Assembly: GCA_020029535.1 (NCBI GenBank)
Contig: JAIBJM010000014.1
Span: forward strand, 1-43,648
Reading direction: 5' to 3'
DNA: 43,648 bases
Source: Gammaproteobacteria bacterium
GTDB lineage: Bacteria > Pseudomonadota > Gammaproteobacteria > Steroidobacterales > Steroidobacteraceae
Within the stretch, counting starts at the first letter, position 1. Each line of letters starts with the position of its first letter. The notes beneath the pieces are model-generated. The model was not told the origin of the DNA and ran no database searches. It was given only the letters and a program-made list of their open reading frames with translations. This document shows, in pieces, positions 1-8,647 of the stretch. A program made the translations under genes and the position numbers.

Positions 1-327
1 GCCAGCCGACCTGGCTTTGGCGACGATGGCGGGCCCGAGCTTTACATCCGGCGCGCAGATGATGAGGCCATCGGCGCCCTGTGCCGCCAGGTTGTCGATG
101 GCGCTCATGACTTTCTCGCCGTCGGGGGCCGCGATCCTGACCAGCTCGAAATTCTTTTCCCTGGCGGCGCGTTCGGCGAAGCGCCACTCGTCCTGGAACC
201 ACGGCTCTTCCGCCTGTTTCACCACGAAGCCGATTTTCACCGTCGAATCGGCGCGCTGACAGCCGCTGAGGCAGAGCACGGCGGCGGTGAGGGGCAGGGC
301 CAGCAACAGGGTGCGTCGGGTTGTCAT
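1..327 (-). CDS. AraF-like sugar ABC transporter substrate-binding lipoprotein (3' end outside window)
   Basis: Only the first 109 codons are in the window. The protein starts with a lipoprotein signal ending in LSGC (lipid-modified Cys23), and the mature part begins with KIGFVVKQAEEPWFQ and continues into a PDGEKVMSAIDNLAAQG segment. Both closely resemble the N-terminus of E. coli AraF, the periplasmic L-arabinose/D-galactose binding protein. It should deliver a pentose or hexose to an ABC importer whose other genes would lie to the left. It sits 17 bases downstream of dgoK, so it is probably the last visible gene of the galactose operon. A lipid anchor is unusual, since the E. coli protein is soluble. 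Ligand identity (galactose versus arabinose) is inferred from the neighbours. Confidence 0.85.
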   Translation of the reverse strand, partial: MTTRRTLLLALPLTAAVLCLSGCQRADSTVKIGFVVKQAEEPWFQDEWRFAERAAREKNFELVRIAAPDGEKVMSAIDNLAAQGADGLIICAPDVKLGPAIVAKARSAG

Positions 328-344
328 GGATATTCCTGTCGTTG

Positions 345-1247
345 TCACGAGAAGGAGTGCAGGTCCGCTGCGCGGGCCAGCGCCAGCAGGCCTGTGGCGG
401 CCAGCGTCTCGTCATGCTGCTGCACATCGATATCGAAGCGGCGCAGCGCCAGCACATAAGCGGCGGTGAGGGCCGGCGCACCGATCAGATGAACCGTGTG
501 GCCGCGTGCCTGCGTGCACCAGTCCGAATCGAGCAATTCGTGCGCGATCAACAGGCCGGATAGATAAGAGGAGAGCTGCCCGGGTTGCAACACTCCCATC
601 AGGCCGTTGGTGCGCACGCTGAACAGATGATGCAGCAGTCCGCCGCTTTGGCGCGCACGGTCCATGCCTTGCAGGAAGGCATCCCGATCCAGGCTGGAGT
701 CTCCGCTCATCAGACGGCCGAGCAGGCTGTGCTTGCGCAGTATGTCGAATACCTCGCCGGTCATGGCGGTGAAGAATTCCCGGACGCAACCCCCTTCAAT
801 GCGGGCCCACTTGCTGTGGGTGCCCGGCATGCACACGAGGTGGGCCTGGGTGTCGACGCGCTGCATGAGACCGCACAGCTGCGCCTCTTCGCCGCGCAGC
901 ACGTCGAATGCATGGTTGTCGTTGCGGTACCTGAGGCCCGGGGCTATCCATACCTGCCGCCCGGGCAATGCCGCGGCATCGGCTCGCCTCATGCCCGTCG
1001 CGATATCGCGCAGCGTCGCGGGACAGTCCACGTATGGAACTTCGATCCAGCCCTGGCGGCTGCCCACCATTCCGGCGAGCACCAGCAGCGGGTCGTTCCA
1101 GCCGGCGATCTGCCCGGCCAGTACGCTTTCGAAGCGGCCCTCGCAGGCGATGGCGCCGAGTGCGCTGCTGCGCTGTTCGAGCACCTCGCCGGCGGCGCCG
1201 AGACGGAATGCACGCAGGCTGCTGCTGCCCCAGTCGACGGCGATCAC
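345..1247 (-). CDS. dgoK: 2-dehydro-3-deoxygalactonokinase
   Basis: This 300-residue protein phosphorylates 2-dehydro-3-deoxy-D-galactonate with ATP to the 6-phosphate, the step before aldol cleavage in the De Ley-Doudoroff pathway. The N-terminus MIAVDWGSSSLRAF is the phosphate-binding loop of this ASKHA-fold kinase family, and the MVGSRQGWIEVPYVDCPA segment near residue 60 is characteristic of DgoK. Length matches the family (about 290-330). Its start overlaps the stop of the upstream lactonase gene by four bases, so translation is probably coupled. Identification rests on family motifs and on dgoD and dgoA in the same operon. Confidence 0.93.
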   Translation of the reverse strand: MIAVDWGSSSLRAFRLGAAGEVLEQRSSALGAIACEGRFESVLAGQIAGWNDPLLVLAGMVGSRQGWIEVPYVDCPATLRDIATGMRRADAAALPGRQVWIAPGLRYRNDNHAFDVLRGEEAQLCGLMQRVDTQAHLVCMPGTHSKWARIEGGCVREFFTAMTGEVFDILRKHSLLGRLMSGDSSLDRDAFLQGMDRARQSGGLLHHLFSVRTNGLMGVLQPGQLSSYLSGLLIAHELLDSDWCTQARGHTVHLIGAPALTAAYVLALRRFDIDVQQHDETLAATGLLALARAADLHSFS

Positions 1248-2128
1248 AGGCGCATCCGGCTTTCAGACAACCCGCGCAGGCCGGGTTCATGCCAGTGATA
1301 CACGCCGCCGGAGTGGGGCTCCTCATCGCGCGCCGTGGTGATGAACAGCTGATCGAGGCGTTCACCGCCAAAGGCCAGGCAGCTCGGGTTTTTCGCTGGC
1401 AGATGAATAGTGCGCTCGATGCTTCCTTGCGGCGTGTAGCGCACCACACGCGCGGCGCCCCACTGCGCATTCCACAGGCGCCCTTCGGCGTCTATTGTGG
1501 AGCCGTCCGGCGAACCCTCGGTCACCGCGGCGAAGAGGCGCGAATTTGCCACCGTGGCCGAATCGGCGTCGTAATCGCAGCACAGGATGCGCCGCTGCCT
1601 GGTGTCGCAGTAATAGAGTGTGCCGCCATCGATGCTGAAGCAGATGCTGTTGGGCGTCGCGACGCCGCCGAGGCCCAGACGTCGCAATCCGTGCCGGGCG
1701 GAGTACTGGTAGAAACTGCCGATCGGCTCATGCGAAGCATGTTCGTTCAGGGTGCCGAATACGAAATTGCCGGCGCGATCGCAGCGGCCGTCATTGACGC
1801 GCGTGCGTGGCTGCTGCGCTTCCGCCGCTGCAAGCAGCGTCAGTGGCTCAAGCGCGCCGGCTTCGGCAGGGAATGGCGTCAGGTAGAGCCCTTTCGCCAG
1901 GCCAAGCAACAGGTGTTCCGAATCGCACAGCGCCAGCGAACCAAGCCGATCCGGCAGTGACCATGACTGTGTCAGTTGCTGCGCTGGACGGTGCATCCAC
2001 AGGCGTGAGCCTTGGATGTCGGTCCACAACAGCGCTTGATGCCGTGGACACCAGAGAATGCCTTCACCGAGCCCGCAACGGGTGTCGATCGCCAACGTGG
2101 CGCATGCGATTCCGGAAGGGGCGCTCAT
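1244..2128 (-). CDS. SMP-30/gluconolactonase family sugar lactonase
   Basis: A 294-residue six-bladed beta-propeller of the SMP-30/gluconolactonase/LRE family. The metal-binding signature is visible in order: Glu in GLGEGILW near residue 21, Asn in RVNDGRCD, Asn in ATPNSICFS, and Asp in SPDGSTID. The family hydrolyses sugar lactones using a divalent metal. Placed between the dehydratase and kinase genes, and with a sugar dehydrogenase at the head of the operon, it most likely opens D-galactono-lactone to D-galactonate. There is no signal peptide, so it should be cytoplasmic. It lies 15 bases after dgoD and overlaps dgoK by four bases. A role on L-arabinono- or L-fuconolactone is possible, but the context favours galactonolactone. 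Confidence 0.87.
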   Translation of the reverse strand: MSAPSGIACATLAIDTRCGLGEGILWCPRHQALLWTDIQGSRLWMHRPAQQLTQSWSLPDRLGSLALCDSEHLLLGLAKGLYLTPFPAEAGALEPLTLLAAAEAQQPRTRVNDGRCDRAGNFVFGTLNEHASHEPIGSFYQYSARHGLRRLGLGGVATPNSICFSIDGGTLYYCDTRQRRILCCDYDADSATVANSRLFAAVTEGSPDGSTIDAEGRLWNAQWGAARVVRYTPQGSIERTIHLPAKNPSCLAFGGERLDQLFITTARDEEPHSGGVYHWHEPGLRGLSESRMRL

Positions 2129-2143
2129 CTCAGCGCTGCCGCC

Positions 2144-3292
2144 TCACCATTCGGCCACACTGCCATCGGCATGACGCCACAGTGGATTGCGCCAATCCTC
2201 AGCGACGCGGCTGGCGGCAATAACGCGTTCTTCGTCTACTTCCACGCCGAGACCAGGCAGCGGGAGCGGTGCGATGAAGCCGTTGTCGATATGGAAATCC
2301 GCCTTGTTGAGTACATAGTCGAGCGGTTCTGCGTGGTTGTTGTAGTGGATGCCCATGCTCTGTTCCTGCAGCACGGCGTTGCGCGACACGAAATCCACCT
2401 GCAGGCAGGCCGCGAGGGCAATCGGGCCCAGTGGGCAATGGGGAGCCAGCGCCACATCGTAGGCCTCAGCCATGGCGGCGATCTTGTAGCACTCGGAGAT
2501 GCCGCCGGCGTGCGAAAGATCCGGCTGCAGGATGGCAATGCCGCCGTCGGCCAGCACGCGTTTGAACTCGGGCCGCGAGTACATGCGTTCGCCGGCGGCG
2601 AGCAGGATGGAAGTCTTTGCCGCGAGCCGCGGGTAATACTCGGCCTGTTCGGGCAATACCGGTTCTTCGACGAACAAAGGCCGGAAGGGTTCCAGTTCGC
2701 GCAACAGTACGCCGGCCATCGGGGCGCTGACACGGCCGTGAAAATCCACGCCATAGCTGATCGAGTTGCCGAAAGCGCCGTATATTTCGGCCACCTTGGC
2801 GACCGCCGCATCCACTGCGCGCGGTGTGTCGATCAGCGCCATTTCTTCGGTGCCGTTCAGCTTGAAGGTGTCGAAGCCCGCGGCGGTCAGTTTGCGGATG
2901 CCGGCGATGATGTCGGCAGGGCGGTCCCCGCCGACCCAGCTGTAGGTCTTCATGCGATCGCGCACCAGGCCGCCGAGCAACTGATAGACCGGCACGCCGA
3001 GCACTTTGCCCTTGATGTCCCACAGCGCCTGGTCGATGCCGGCGATGGCGCTCATCAAAATGGCGCCGCCACGATAGAAACCGCCCCGGTACAGGACCTG
3101 CCACAAATCATTGATGCGCGCCGGGTCCTTGCCGATCAGGTATTCCGACAGCTCGTGCACGGCCGCCTCGACGGTGCGTGCGCGTCCTTCGACGATCGGT
3201 TCGCCCCAGCCGCTGATGCCGGCATCGGTTTCCATTTTCAGGAACATCCATCGCGGCGCGACACGATAGGTACTGAGTCGGATGATTTTCAT
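2144..3292 (-). CDS. dgoD: D-galactonate dehydratase
   Basis: This 382-residue enolase-superfamily enzyme has exactly the length of E. coli DgoD and aligns without apparent gaps. It dehydrates D-galactonate to 2-dehydro-3-deoxy-D-galactonate in the cytoplasm. Mg-binding residues are seen at Asp183 (VDFHG), Glu209 (FVEEP) and Glu235 (AAGER), with catalytic His185 and His285 (APHCPLGP), all at the E. coli numbering. The C-terminus [15 protein letters not shown] is also DgoD-like. Its start overlaps the stop of dgoA by four bases (ATGA), and the lactonase gene follows after 15 bases. With every catalytic residue present, substrate assignment is strong. Confidence 0.96.
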   Translation of the reverse strand: MKIIRLSTYRVAPRWMFLKMETDAGISGWGEPIVEGRARTVEAAVHELSEYLIGKDPARINDLWQVLYRGGFYRGGAILMSAIAGIDQALWDIKGKVLGVPVYQLLGGLVRDRMKTYSWVGGDRPADIIAGIRKLTAAGFDTFKLNGTEEMALIDTPRAVDAAVAKVAEIYGAFGNSISYGVDFHGRVSAPMAGVLLRELEPFRPLFVEEPVLPEQAEYYPRLAAKTSILLAAGERMYSRPEFKRVLADGGIAILQPDLSHAGGISECYKIAAMAEAYDVALAPHCPLGPIALAACLQVDFVSRNAVLQEQSMGIHYNNHAEPLDYVLNKADFHIDNGFIAPLPLPGLGVEVDEERVIAASRVAEDWRNPLWRHADGSVAEW

Positions 3293-3903
3293 GGAGTTGC
3301 TGCCCGGAAAGTCTGCATGAAGGCCTGTGCCATGGCCTTCGTCTGCGAGAGAGGTTGTTGCGGTCGATACAGCTGACTGCCGAGTCCCGCGCCGGTGCAG
3401 CCAGCCGCCAGATATGCGGCCAGGTTGTTCGCAGTGATGCCGCCGACCGCATACAGGGGTACCGGGGGCAATACGGCACGGATGGCGCGTACGAAATCCG
3501 GACCACAGCTGCTGGCCGGAAATATCTTCAAGGCATGGGCCCCCGCCTCAAGGGCCTCGAAAGCCTCGCTGGGTGTGGCGATGCCCGGGATGACCTGCAT
3601 GTTGTTTGCGACTGCGTGGCGTATCAGCGCCGTTCGCGTATTGGGCGCGACCACCAGACGTGCACCCAGGTCGCTTAACCCATCGACCTCGGCGCTGGTC
3701 AGCACCGTGCCGCCGCCGATCCAGGCCTGTGTGCCGAAATGCTCGACCGCGAGGCTGATGCTGGTCTGCCAATCGGGTGAATTGAGCGGAATCTCGATGG
3801 CATCGAATCCAATCTCGATCAGCGCGCCAACATGCGCCAGCGTCTCATCCGGGCGGATGCCGCGCAGGATCGCGATCAGGGGAAGTTTCGGATTCCAGAA
3901 CAT
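3289..3903 (-). CDS. dgoA: 2-dehydro-3-deoxy-6-phosphogalactonate aldolase
   Basis: A 204-residue class I aldolase of the KDPG/KDPGal family that splits 2-dehydro-3-deoxy-6-phospho-D-galactonate into pyruvate and D-glyceraldehyde 3-phosphate. The N-terminal PLIAILRGI motif, Glu37 (AIEIPL) and the Schiff-base Lys126 (ALKIFPAS) sit at the positions known from E. coli DgoA. The phosphate-binding region is represented by YAVGGIT near residues 171-177. In E. coli the aldolase gene also neighbours dgoD and dgoK. The stop overlaps the dgoD start, and the SDR gene lies 15 bases upstream. A KDPG aldolase (Eda) reading is less likely given the RGIRPDE segment and the partners. Confidence 0.94.
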   Translation of the reverse strand: MFWNPKLPLIAILRGIRPDETLAHVGALIEIGFDAIEIPLNSPDWQTSISLAVEHFGTQAWIGGGTVLTSAEVDGLSDLGARLVVAPNTRTALIRHAVANNMQVIPGIATPSEAFEALEAGAHALKIFPASSCGPDFVRAIRAVLPPVPLYAVGGITANNLAAYLAAGCTGAGLGSQLYRPQQPLSQTKAMAQAFMQTFRAATP

Positions 3904-3918
3904 GGTCCAGCTCGTCGC

Positions 3919-4668
3919 CTATTCGTGATAGAGCTGCGAACGTCCACCGTCGATGGCGATGTCGGCGGCGTTGATGAAGCGGGCTTCGTCACTGGCCAGC
4001 AGCAGCGCGACATGGGCTACTTCGCGCGGCGTACCGATGCGTTTGCAGGGCAGCAGGGCGGCCTGGCGGCGGCGCTCGGCGTCCGGATCGGGCTGAGCGG
4101 CAAACCAGGCTTCCACCTGTGGTGTCAGAACCATTCCTGGTGAAATGGAATTCACGCGGATGCCGCGCGCCGCATATTCGATGCCGAGCGCGCGCGTGAG
4201 ACCGATCAAACCGTGTTTCGCCACTGGATAGGGGAAACAGCCGGGAATGATCTTGTGGCCATGTACCGAAGCGATGTTGACGATGGAGCCGGTGCCCTGC
4301 GTCAGCATCGTCGGCAGTACCGCCCTGGCGACAGTCCACGCCGCTTTGAGGTCGATGTCGAAACAACGCTCCCAGTCCGAATCAGTGAGCTGCAATGGTT
4401 CCGCAAAGACATTGGCGCCCGCGTTGTTGATCAGCACGTCGATACGACCGAAGCGTTCCAGCGTGGTTGCAATGGCGGCGGTGACCTCTTCGGGCCGTGT
4501 CACGTCCACGGTCAGATTCACGATACCGTCGACGGGTTGATCGCCGTGCTGGCGGTCCAGACCCACGACCTGTGCGCCTTCTTCGACGAACAGCCCGGCA
4601 ATTGCGGCACCAATGCCCCGGGCCGATCCGGTGACGATCACGATCTTGGCTTGCAGGCGTCTGCTCAT
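3919..4668 (-). CDS. SDR-family sugar dehydrogenase, probable D-galactose 1-dehydrogenase
   Basis: A classical short-chain dehydrogenase of 249 residues with the cofactor loop TGSARGIG (residues 13-20), NNAG (81-84), catalytic Ser134 (NIASVHG) and Tyr147/Lys151 (PYPVAK). The structural Asn of the tetrad region is replaced by Asp in DIDLKAA (Asp106). It is the first gene of the leftward operon, upstream of aldolase, dehydratase, lactonase and kinase. The pathway needs an NAD(P)-dependent oxidation of D-galactose to D-galactono-lactone and no other gene in the operon can supply it, so that role is inferred. Family membership alone would also allow L-arabinose, L-fucose or polyol dehydrogenase activity. 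Confidence 0.83.
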   Translation of the reverse strand: MSRRLQAKIVIVTGSARGIGAAIAGLFVEEGAQVVGLDRQHGDQPVDGIVNLTVDVTRPEEVTAAIATTLERFGRIDVLINNAGANVFAEPLQLTDSDWERCFDIDLKAAWTVARAVLPTMLTQGTGSIVNIASVHGHKIIPGCFPYPVAKHGLIGLTRALGIEYAARGIRVNSISPGMVLTPQVEAWFAAQPDPDAERRRQAALLPCKRIGTPREVAHVALLLASDEARFINAADIAIDGGRSQLYHE

Positions 4669-4765
4669 GTGATCCCAGCTTCGCTCGTTTCAGGCATATC
4701 CGGCAAATGAGATATTTAGGCGTACCTATACTAATTTCGATAAGCCTACTAGCATCTCCGGCCAG
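4669..4765. promoter_or_regulatory. Divergent promoter/operator between the galactose operon and its LysR regulator
   Basis: This 97-base AT-rich gap separates the starts of the SDR gene (leftward) and the LysR gene (rightward), the usual location of a LysR-type operator. It contains an inverted repeat TAGGC (4717-4721) / GCCTA (4744-4748), a smaller palindrome TAGG-CGTA-CCTA (4717-4728), and the sequence CTATACTAATTTCGA (4726-4740), which matches 12 of 15 bases at 5775-5789 upstream of the TonB-dependent receptor. Sites are read by eye; no promoter was assigned with certainty. Confidence 0.5.
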
Positions 4766-5722
4766 ATGGCCAAGCTTCCAACCAATTGGTTCATCCGCTC
4801 GCGGCTGAAGACCAGGCAGATCGTGCTGCTGGTCTATCTCGACGAGTACCGCTCGGTATTGCGCGCTGCGAACGCTGCCGGCATGAGTCAGCCCGCCGCT
4901 TCCAAACTATTGCACGAGCTCGAGGAAACCTTTGGCGTTCCGCTCTTCGAGCGCCAGGCGCGCGGCGTTACACCGACGTGGTACGGCGAAGTCCTGATTC
5001 GCCGTGCACGCTCGATGCTCTCTGAAATCAGCCGAGCGCAGGAGGAGATTGCCGCACTCAAGTCGGGACTCACCGGTCAGGCATCGATCGGCACCGTCCT
5101 GAATCCAGGGACCAATCTGGTGCCCATGGCGGTGGCGCAACTCAAACAGAAGCGCCCGGGCATTCTGGTCGCCGTCGAACTGGACTACAGCAAGCCGCTG
5201 ATCGCAAAGCTGCTCAAGGGTGAGCTCGACATCGTGATTGCCCGCATCCTCGATTCGCATGGTGCTGAGGAATTGCAGACTGAACCCCTGGCTGACGAAC
5301 GTCATTCGGTCATCGCCGGGGCGCATCATCCATTGGCCGGGCGCGGGGATCTCCGGCTCGATGATCTGGTCGACCAAGGCTGGATCTTGCCGCCTCCGGG
5401 TAGCCTGATTCGCGATCGGCTGATCTCCGTGTTCCTGCAGCGTGGCCTTCCTGCGCCTGGCAACCTGGTCGAGAGCTTCTCGCTGCCGGTGATCATCAGT
5501 CTGCTGCGAACCACGGACATGGTCGTCGCATTGCCCAAGGAGACGGTGCAGTCCGACTGCGACAGTGGCGTGCTCACGGTACTGATCGAAGACGTCGGCA
5601 TCGAAATCGGGACTTTTGGCATCGTCACGCGGCGCGAACAGCCCTTGTCACCTGGTGCGCAGCTGATGCTCGCCGAGTTGCGCAATGTAGCGCGCAAACT
5701 CTACCCGGCAGCATTCAACTAG
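4766..5722 (+). CDS. LysR-family transcriptional regulator, GbpR (galactose) type
   Basis: This 318-residue protein has an N-terminal winged helix-turn-helix (about residues 15-75, with AAGMSQPAASKLLHELE and PLFERQARG) and a C-terminal periplasmic-binding-protein-like effector domain. The overall sequence style (NWFIRSRLKTRQI at the start, VALPKETVQ late) is that of LysR regulators related to GbpR, the galactose-binding-protein regulator. It is divergent from the galactose catabolic operon and upstream of the receptor/alpha-galactosidase pair, so it probably senses galactose or a pathway intermediate and controls both. The ATG at 4766 was chosen because it gives the standard N-terminus; the ribosome site before it is weak. 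Confidence 0.9.
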   Translation: MAKLPTNWFIRSRLKTRQIVLLVYLDEYRSVLRAANAAGMSQPAASKLLHELEETFGVPLFERQARGVTPTWYGEVLIRRARSMLSEISRAQEEIAALKSGLTGQASIGTVLNPGTNLVPMAVAQLKQKRPGILVAVELDYSKPLIAKLLKGELDIVIARILDSHGAEELQTEPLADERHSVIAGAHHPLAGRGDLRLDDLVDQGWILPPPGSLIRDRLISVFLQRGLPAPGNLVESFSLPVIISLLRTTDMVVALPKETVQSDCDSGVLTVLIEDVGIEIGTFGIVTRREQPLSPGAQLMLAELRNVARKLYPAAFN

Positions 5723-5761
5723 CTGCTCTTCTGCATGCGCCGGGGACAGTCCTCCGTGCAT

Positions 5762-5789
5762 GTATACAAAATCTCTATACAAATCTCGG
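5762..5789 (+). promoter_or_regulatory. Candidate LysR/GbpR-type site with direct repeat upstream of the TonB receptor
   Basis: The 171-base gap before the receptor contains two copies of TATACAAA, in GTATACAAAATCTC (5762-5775) and CTATACAAATCTCGG (5775-5789). The second copy matches CTATACTAATTTCGA in the divergent promoter at 4726-4740. The rest of the gap shows an AT-rich stretch (5790-5802) that could hold promoter elements, and the receptor's ribosome site GGGGGAAGGG at 5881-5890. Regulation by the neighbouring LysR protein is inferred from the shared motif. Confidence 0.45.
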
Positions 5790-5893
5790 AATATTTCATT
5801 TGTCGCACATGTCAGCCGCGCTCAATCTCCCGCCCTGATTACAACAGGCCGCCGGTATGACCGTCAGCGGCCGCACTCGGGGGGGAAGGGAAA

Positions 5894-8638
5894 ATGAACA
5901 GAGTCGGCCAGACAGTTTCCGCGCTCGCTGCAACACTGTGTGCTGCGACCGCCATGGCGCAAGGCGCGCGAACACCAGCGAATGCCGCAGCGAAAGACGA
6001 GGAACTCACGGAAGTCATCGTCTCCGGTTTTCGCGCCAGCCTGGAGAAATCGATCGAGATCAAGCGCGATGCCGATGTCATCGTGGATTCGATTGCTTCC
6101 GAAGACCTGGGCAAGTTTCCCGACGCCAACGTGGCCGAGTCGTTGCAGCGTATTACCGGCGTAACGATCAGCCGTGACAGTCAGGGCGAGGGCAATGGTG
6201 TCACCGTGCGTGGTTTCGGACCGCAATTCAATGTCACGCTGCTCAACGGCAGATCGCAGCCATCGCTGGGCTACAACCCCGGTCTGATGGGTCAGCAGGG
6301 CCCGGGCCTGAGCACCATTGCGGCCGAGTTGATCTCGGGGGCCGACGTCTACAAGTCGTCGTCGGCGACGCTGCAGGATGGCGGCATCGGTGCACTGATC
6401 AATCTCAGGATGCCCCGGCCCTTCGATGTGAAGGGCACCCGGTCGATTCTGGGCGCCAAGGAAACCTACGAATCGCTGTCCGGCAAGGCGGCGCCTTCTG
6501 TCTTTGGACTGTACAGCGGCACCTTTGCAGACGACCGATGGGGAGCGCTGGCATCACTCTCGTATCAGAGACGCGACAGCCGCACGGATTCCGCAGGCGT
6601 GGGAAGCTACTACCCGAACCAGAACCTGACACCGGTGGGCATCAACGGTGTCTACGCCCCGCAGCAGAACACGACTGAAGTGCAGACCAGCGAGCTGTCG
6701 CGGGTCGGCGCGACCGGAGTGCTGCAGTTCCGTCCCACCGACCAGTTGCTGTTGACGCTGGATACGTTGTGGAACCGTTACAAGCCGAACACCCAGACCT
6801 ATCAGCTGTCGCATTACTTCACTGTCGACAACATCACCGCCGCAACCATCGGCGCCAATAACACGGTCACCGCGTTGACCACCAATGAGAATGGACATAC
6901 CGATTTCAGCCGTACCGTCGGCCGTGCGCCGACCACCGTCAAGGCCACCGGCCTGAATGTCGATTGGCAGAGCGCCGGTGGCATGCTCGATCTGAATCTG
7001 GATCTGGCTACATCCACCCAGTCAACCGACAGTGGCGGCAACCGGAGTACCTTCAGCGTCATCGGCTATCCGAATGTGGTGAGCTGGTCGTACGCCGGAT
7101 CGGGCATTCCCAGTCTGTCCACCGCCGGCATCCCCGGCATGGGCATTCCGGCCAATACCTTTACCGATCCGACGCTCGGCAGGGCGCACTTCAATTACTA
7201 CGGCGGCGGCGGGCTCAGCACCGACAGGATCAACGAGGCAAAGCTCGATGGCGTGCTCGACCTCGATGCCGGGTTGCTGTCCAAGCTGAAATTCGGCACC
7301 TATTTCCAGTCGCGAAAATACGAGAACAAGAACTACGACACCAGCCTGTGCGCCTTCTGCGGCTACTGGATGCCGATACCTGCCAATCTGCTGTCGGTGT
7401 TCGATGCAGGCAGCGACTTTCTCGGCGGCGGCGGACACTTTCCGACTGCCTGGCTGAGCTTCGATCCGGATGCCTACACCGCCTATCTACGGTCCGTTTC
7501 GGGCAACCCCGACCTGTATACGCCGTCGCTCAGCGCCAGTTCCACACGCGTCGAATCGAAAGTGACGGCCGTCTATCTGCAGACCGATCTTGCCGGTGAA
7601 ATTGCCGCCAGGCCATGGAGCGCAAATGTGGGGTTGCGCTATGTGCACACGCAGCTGACCTCCAACGGCAATTCGCTGCTGCTGCTGGATCTGCTGGATG
7701 TACCGGGTGATCCGACTTTTTACGAAGCGGTGTATGCCAATAACGGGGTGTCCGCGCCAGTGTCGGCCGACAACAGCTACAACAACCTGCTACCGTCCCT
7801 CAACGCGAGAATCAACCTGACCGACAAGATCGTGGCGCGCCTTGCGGCCTCCAGAACGTTGACGCGGCCGGAGCTGAGCGATCTGTCGCCGGTATTCAAC
7901 TACACCACGCTGCGTCCGAACAACCTGGTGGCTAGCAGCGGCAACCCCGATCTGAAGCCCTATCTGTCCACCAACTTCGATGTCTCATTCGAGTGGTACT
8001 ACAAGCGTGGCGGCTACGTGACGCTGGCGCTGTTCCAGAAGACAGTCGATGACTACATCGTCCAGAGCTTTGCCACCGAGGATTTTACGGTGGGCAATTC
8101 TTCGGGAGACTTCCCCGGCGGCACCGCGGGATTCAGGGTGATGCGGCCGCGCAACGTCGAAACGGCAAAGGTGGAAGGGCTGGAAATCGCGGCCCAGCAC
8201 ACTTTCGATTATCTGCCGTCGCCATTCAATGGTCTGGGGGTCACCGTCAATGCCACCTTCGTCGACAGCCCTTCGACATTGTCACCCGGTGACCCCGACA
8301 CCACCCGCAGCTTTGCGCTGGAGGGTGTGGGCGATTCGCAGAACCTGACCGTCTTCTATGATAAGGGACCGGTCGGCATCCGTGCTTCCTACAGTCACCG
8401 CGATGATTATCTGCAGGCTGCATTCAATGGCGGAGGCAACGAACCGCTGTTCATCAAGGGTTACGGGCAGCTCGACATGCAGGCCAGCTATCGCATCGGT
8501 GAGCACATTTCGGTGACACTGGAAGGCAGCAATATCACTGATACAGCGCTGGAGAGCTTCGGTCGCTTTGAAAATCAGTGGATATCGCGGGTAGAGACCG
8601 GAGCGCGTTATTCACTGGGTGTGCGCGCGAATTTCTAG
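5894..8638 (+). CDS. TonB-dependent outer-membrane receptor, likely for alpha-galactosides
   Basis: A 914-residue outer-membrane receptor. A signal peptide (about residues 1-22, ending ATAMAQ) is followed by a region that may hold the TonB box (LTEVIVSG), then a plug domain with DSIASEDLGKFPDANVAESL and RGFGPQFNVTLLNGR, and a long beta-barrel ending in the terminal aromatic of VRANF. The plug wording is that of the Xanthomonas/Caulobacter TonB-receptor subfamily (TIGR01782 type), often linked to plant-glycan use. The alpha-galactosidase gene starts 9 bases after its stop, so the two form an operon. Energy-driven import of melibiose/raffinose-type oligosaccharides or galactomannan fragments is inferred from that partner. 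A strong purine-rich ribosome site precedes ATG 5894. Confidence 0.93.
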   Translation: MNRVGQTVSALAATLCAATAMAQGARTPANAAAKDEELTEVIVSGFRASLEKSIEIKRDADVIVDSIASEDLGKFPDANVAESLQRITGVTISRDSQGEGNGVTVRGFGPQFNVTLLNGRSQPSLGYNPGLMGQQGPGLSTIAAELISGADVYKSSSATLQDGGIGALINLRMPRPFDVKGTRSILGAKETYESLSGKAAPSVFGLYSGTFADDRWGALASLSYQRRDSRTDSAGVGSYYPNQNLTPVGINGVYAPQQNTTEVQTSELSRVGATGVLQFRPTDQLLLTLDTLWNRYKPNTQTYQLSHYFTVDNITAATIGANNTVTALTTNENGHTDFSRTVGRAPTTVKATGLNVDWQSAGGMLDLNLDLATSTQSTDSGGNRSTFSVIGYPNVVSWSYAGSGIPSLSTAGIPGMGIPANTFTDPTLGRAHFNYYGGGGLSTDRINEAKLDGVLDLDAGLLSKLKFGTYFQSRKYENKNYDTSLCAFCGYWMPIPANLLSVFDAGSDFLGGGGHFPTAWLSFDPDAYTAYLRSVSGNPDLYTPSLSASSTRVESKVTAVYLQTDLAGEIAARPWSANVGLRYVHTQLTSNGNSLLLLDLLDVPGDPTFYEAVYANNGVSAPVSADNSYNNLLPSLNARINLTDKIVARLAASRTLTRPELSDLSPVFNYTTLRPNNLVASSGNPDLKPYLSTNFDVSFEWYYKRGGYVTLALFQKTVDDYIVQSFATEDFTVGNSSGDFPGGTAGFRVMRPRNVETAKVEGLEIAAQHTFDYLPSPFNGLGVTVNATFVDSPSTLSPGDPDTTRSFALEGVGDSQNLTVFYDKGPVGIRASYSHRDDYLQAAFNGGGNEPLFIKGYGQLDMQASYRIGEHISVTLEGSNITDTALESFGRFENQWISRVETGARYSLGVRANF

Positions 8639-8647
8639 GAGAACATC

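Noticed and set aside
2012-3376. A 454-codon rightward frame opposite dgoD.
   Set aside because: DgoD is certain from its catalytic residues; the opposite frame is a shadow.
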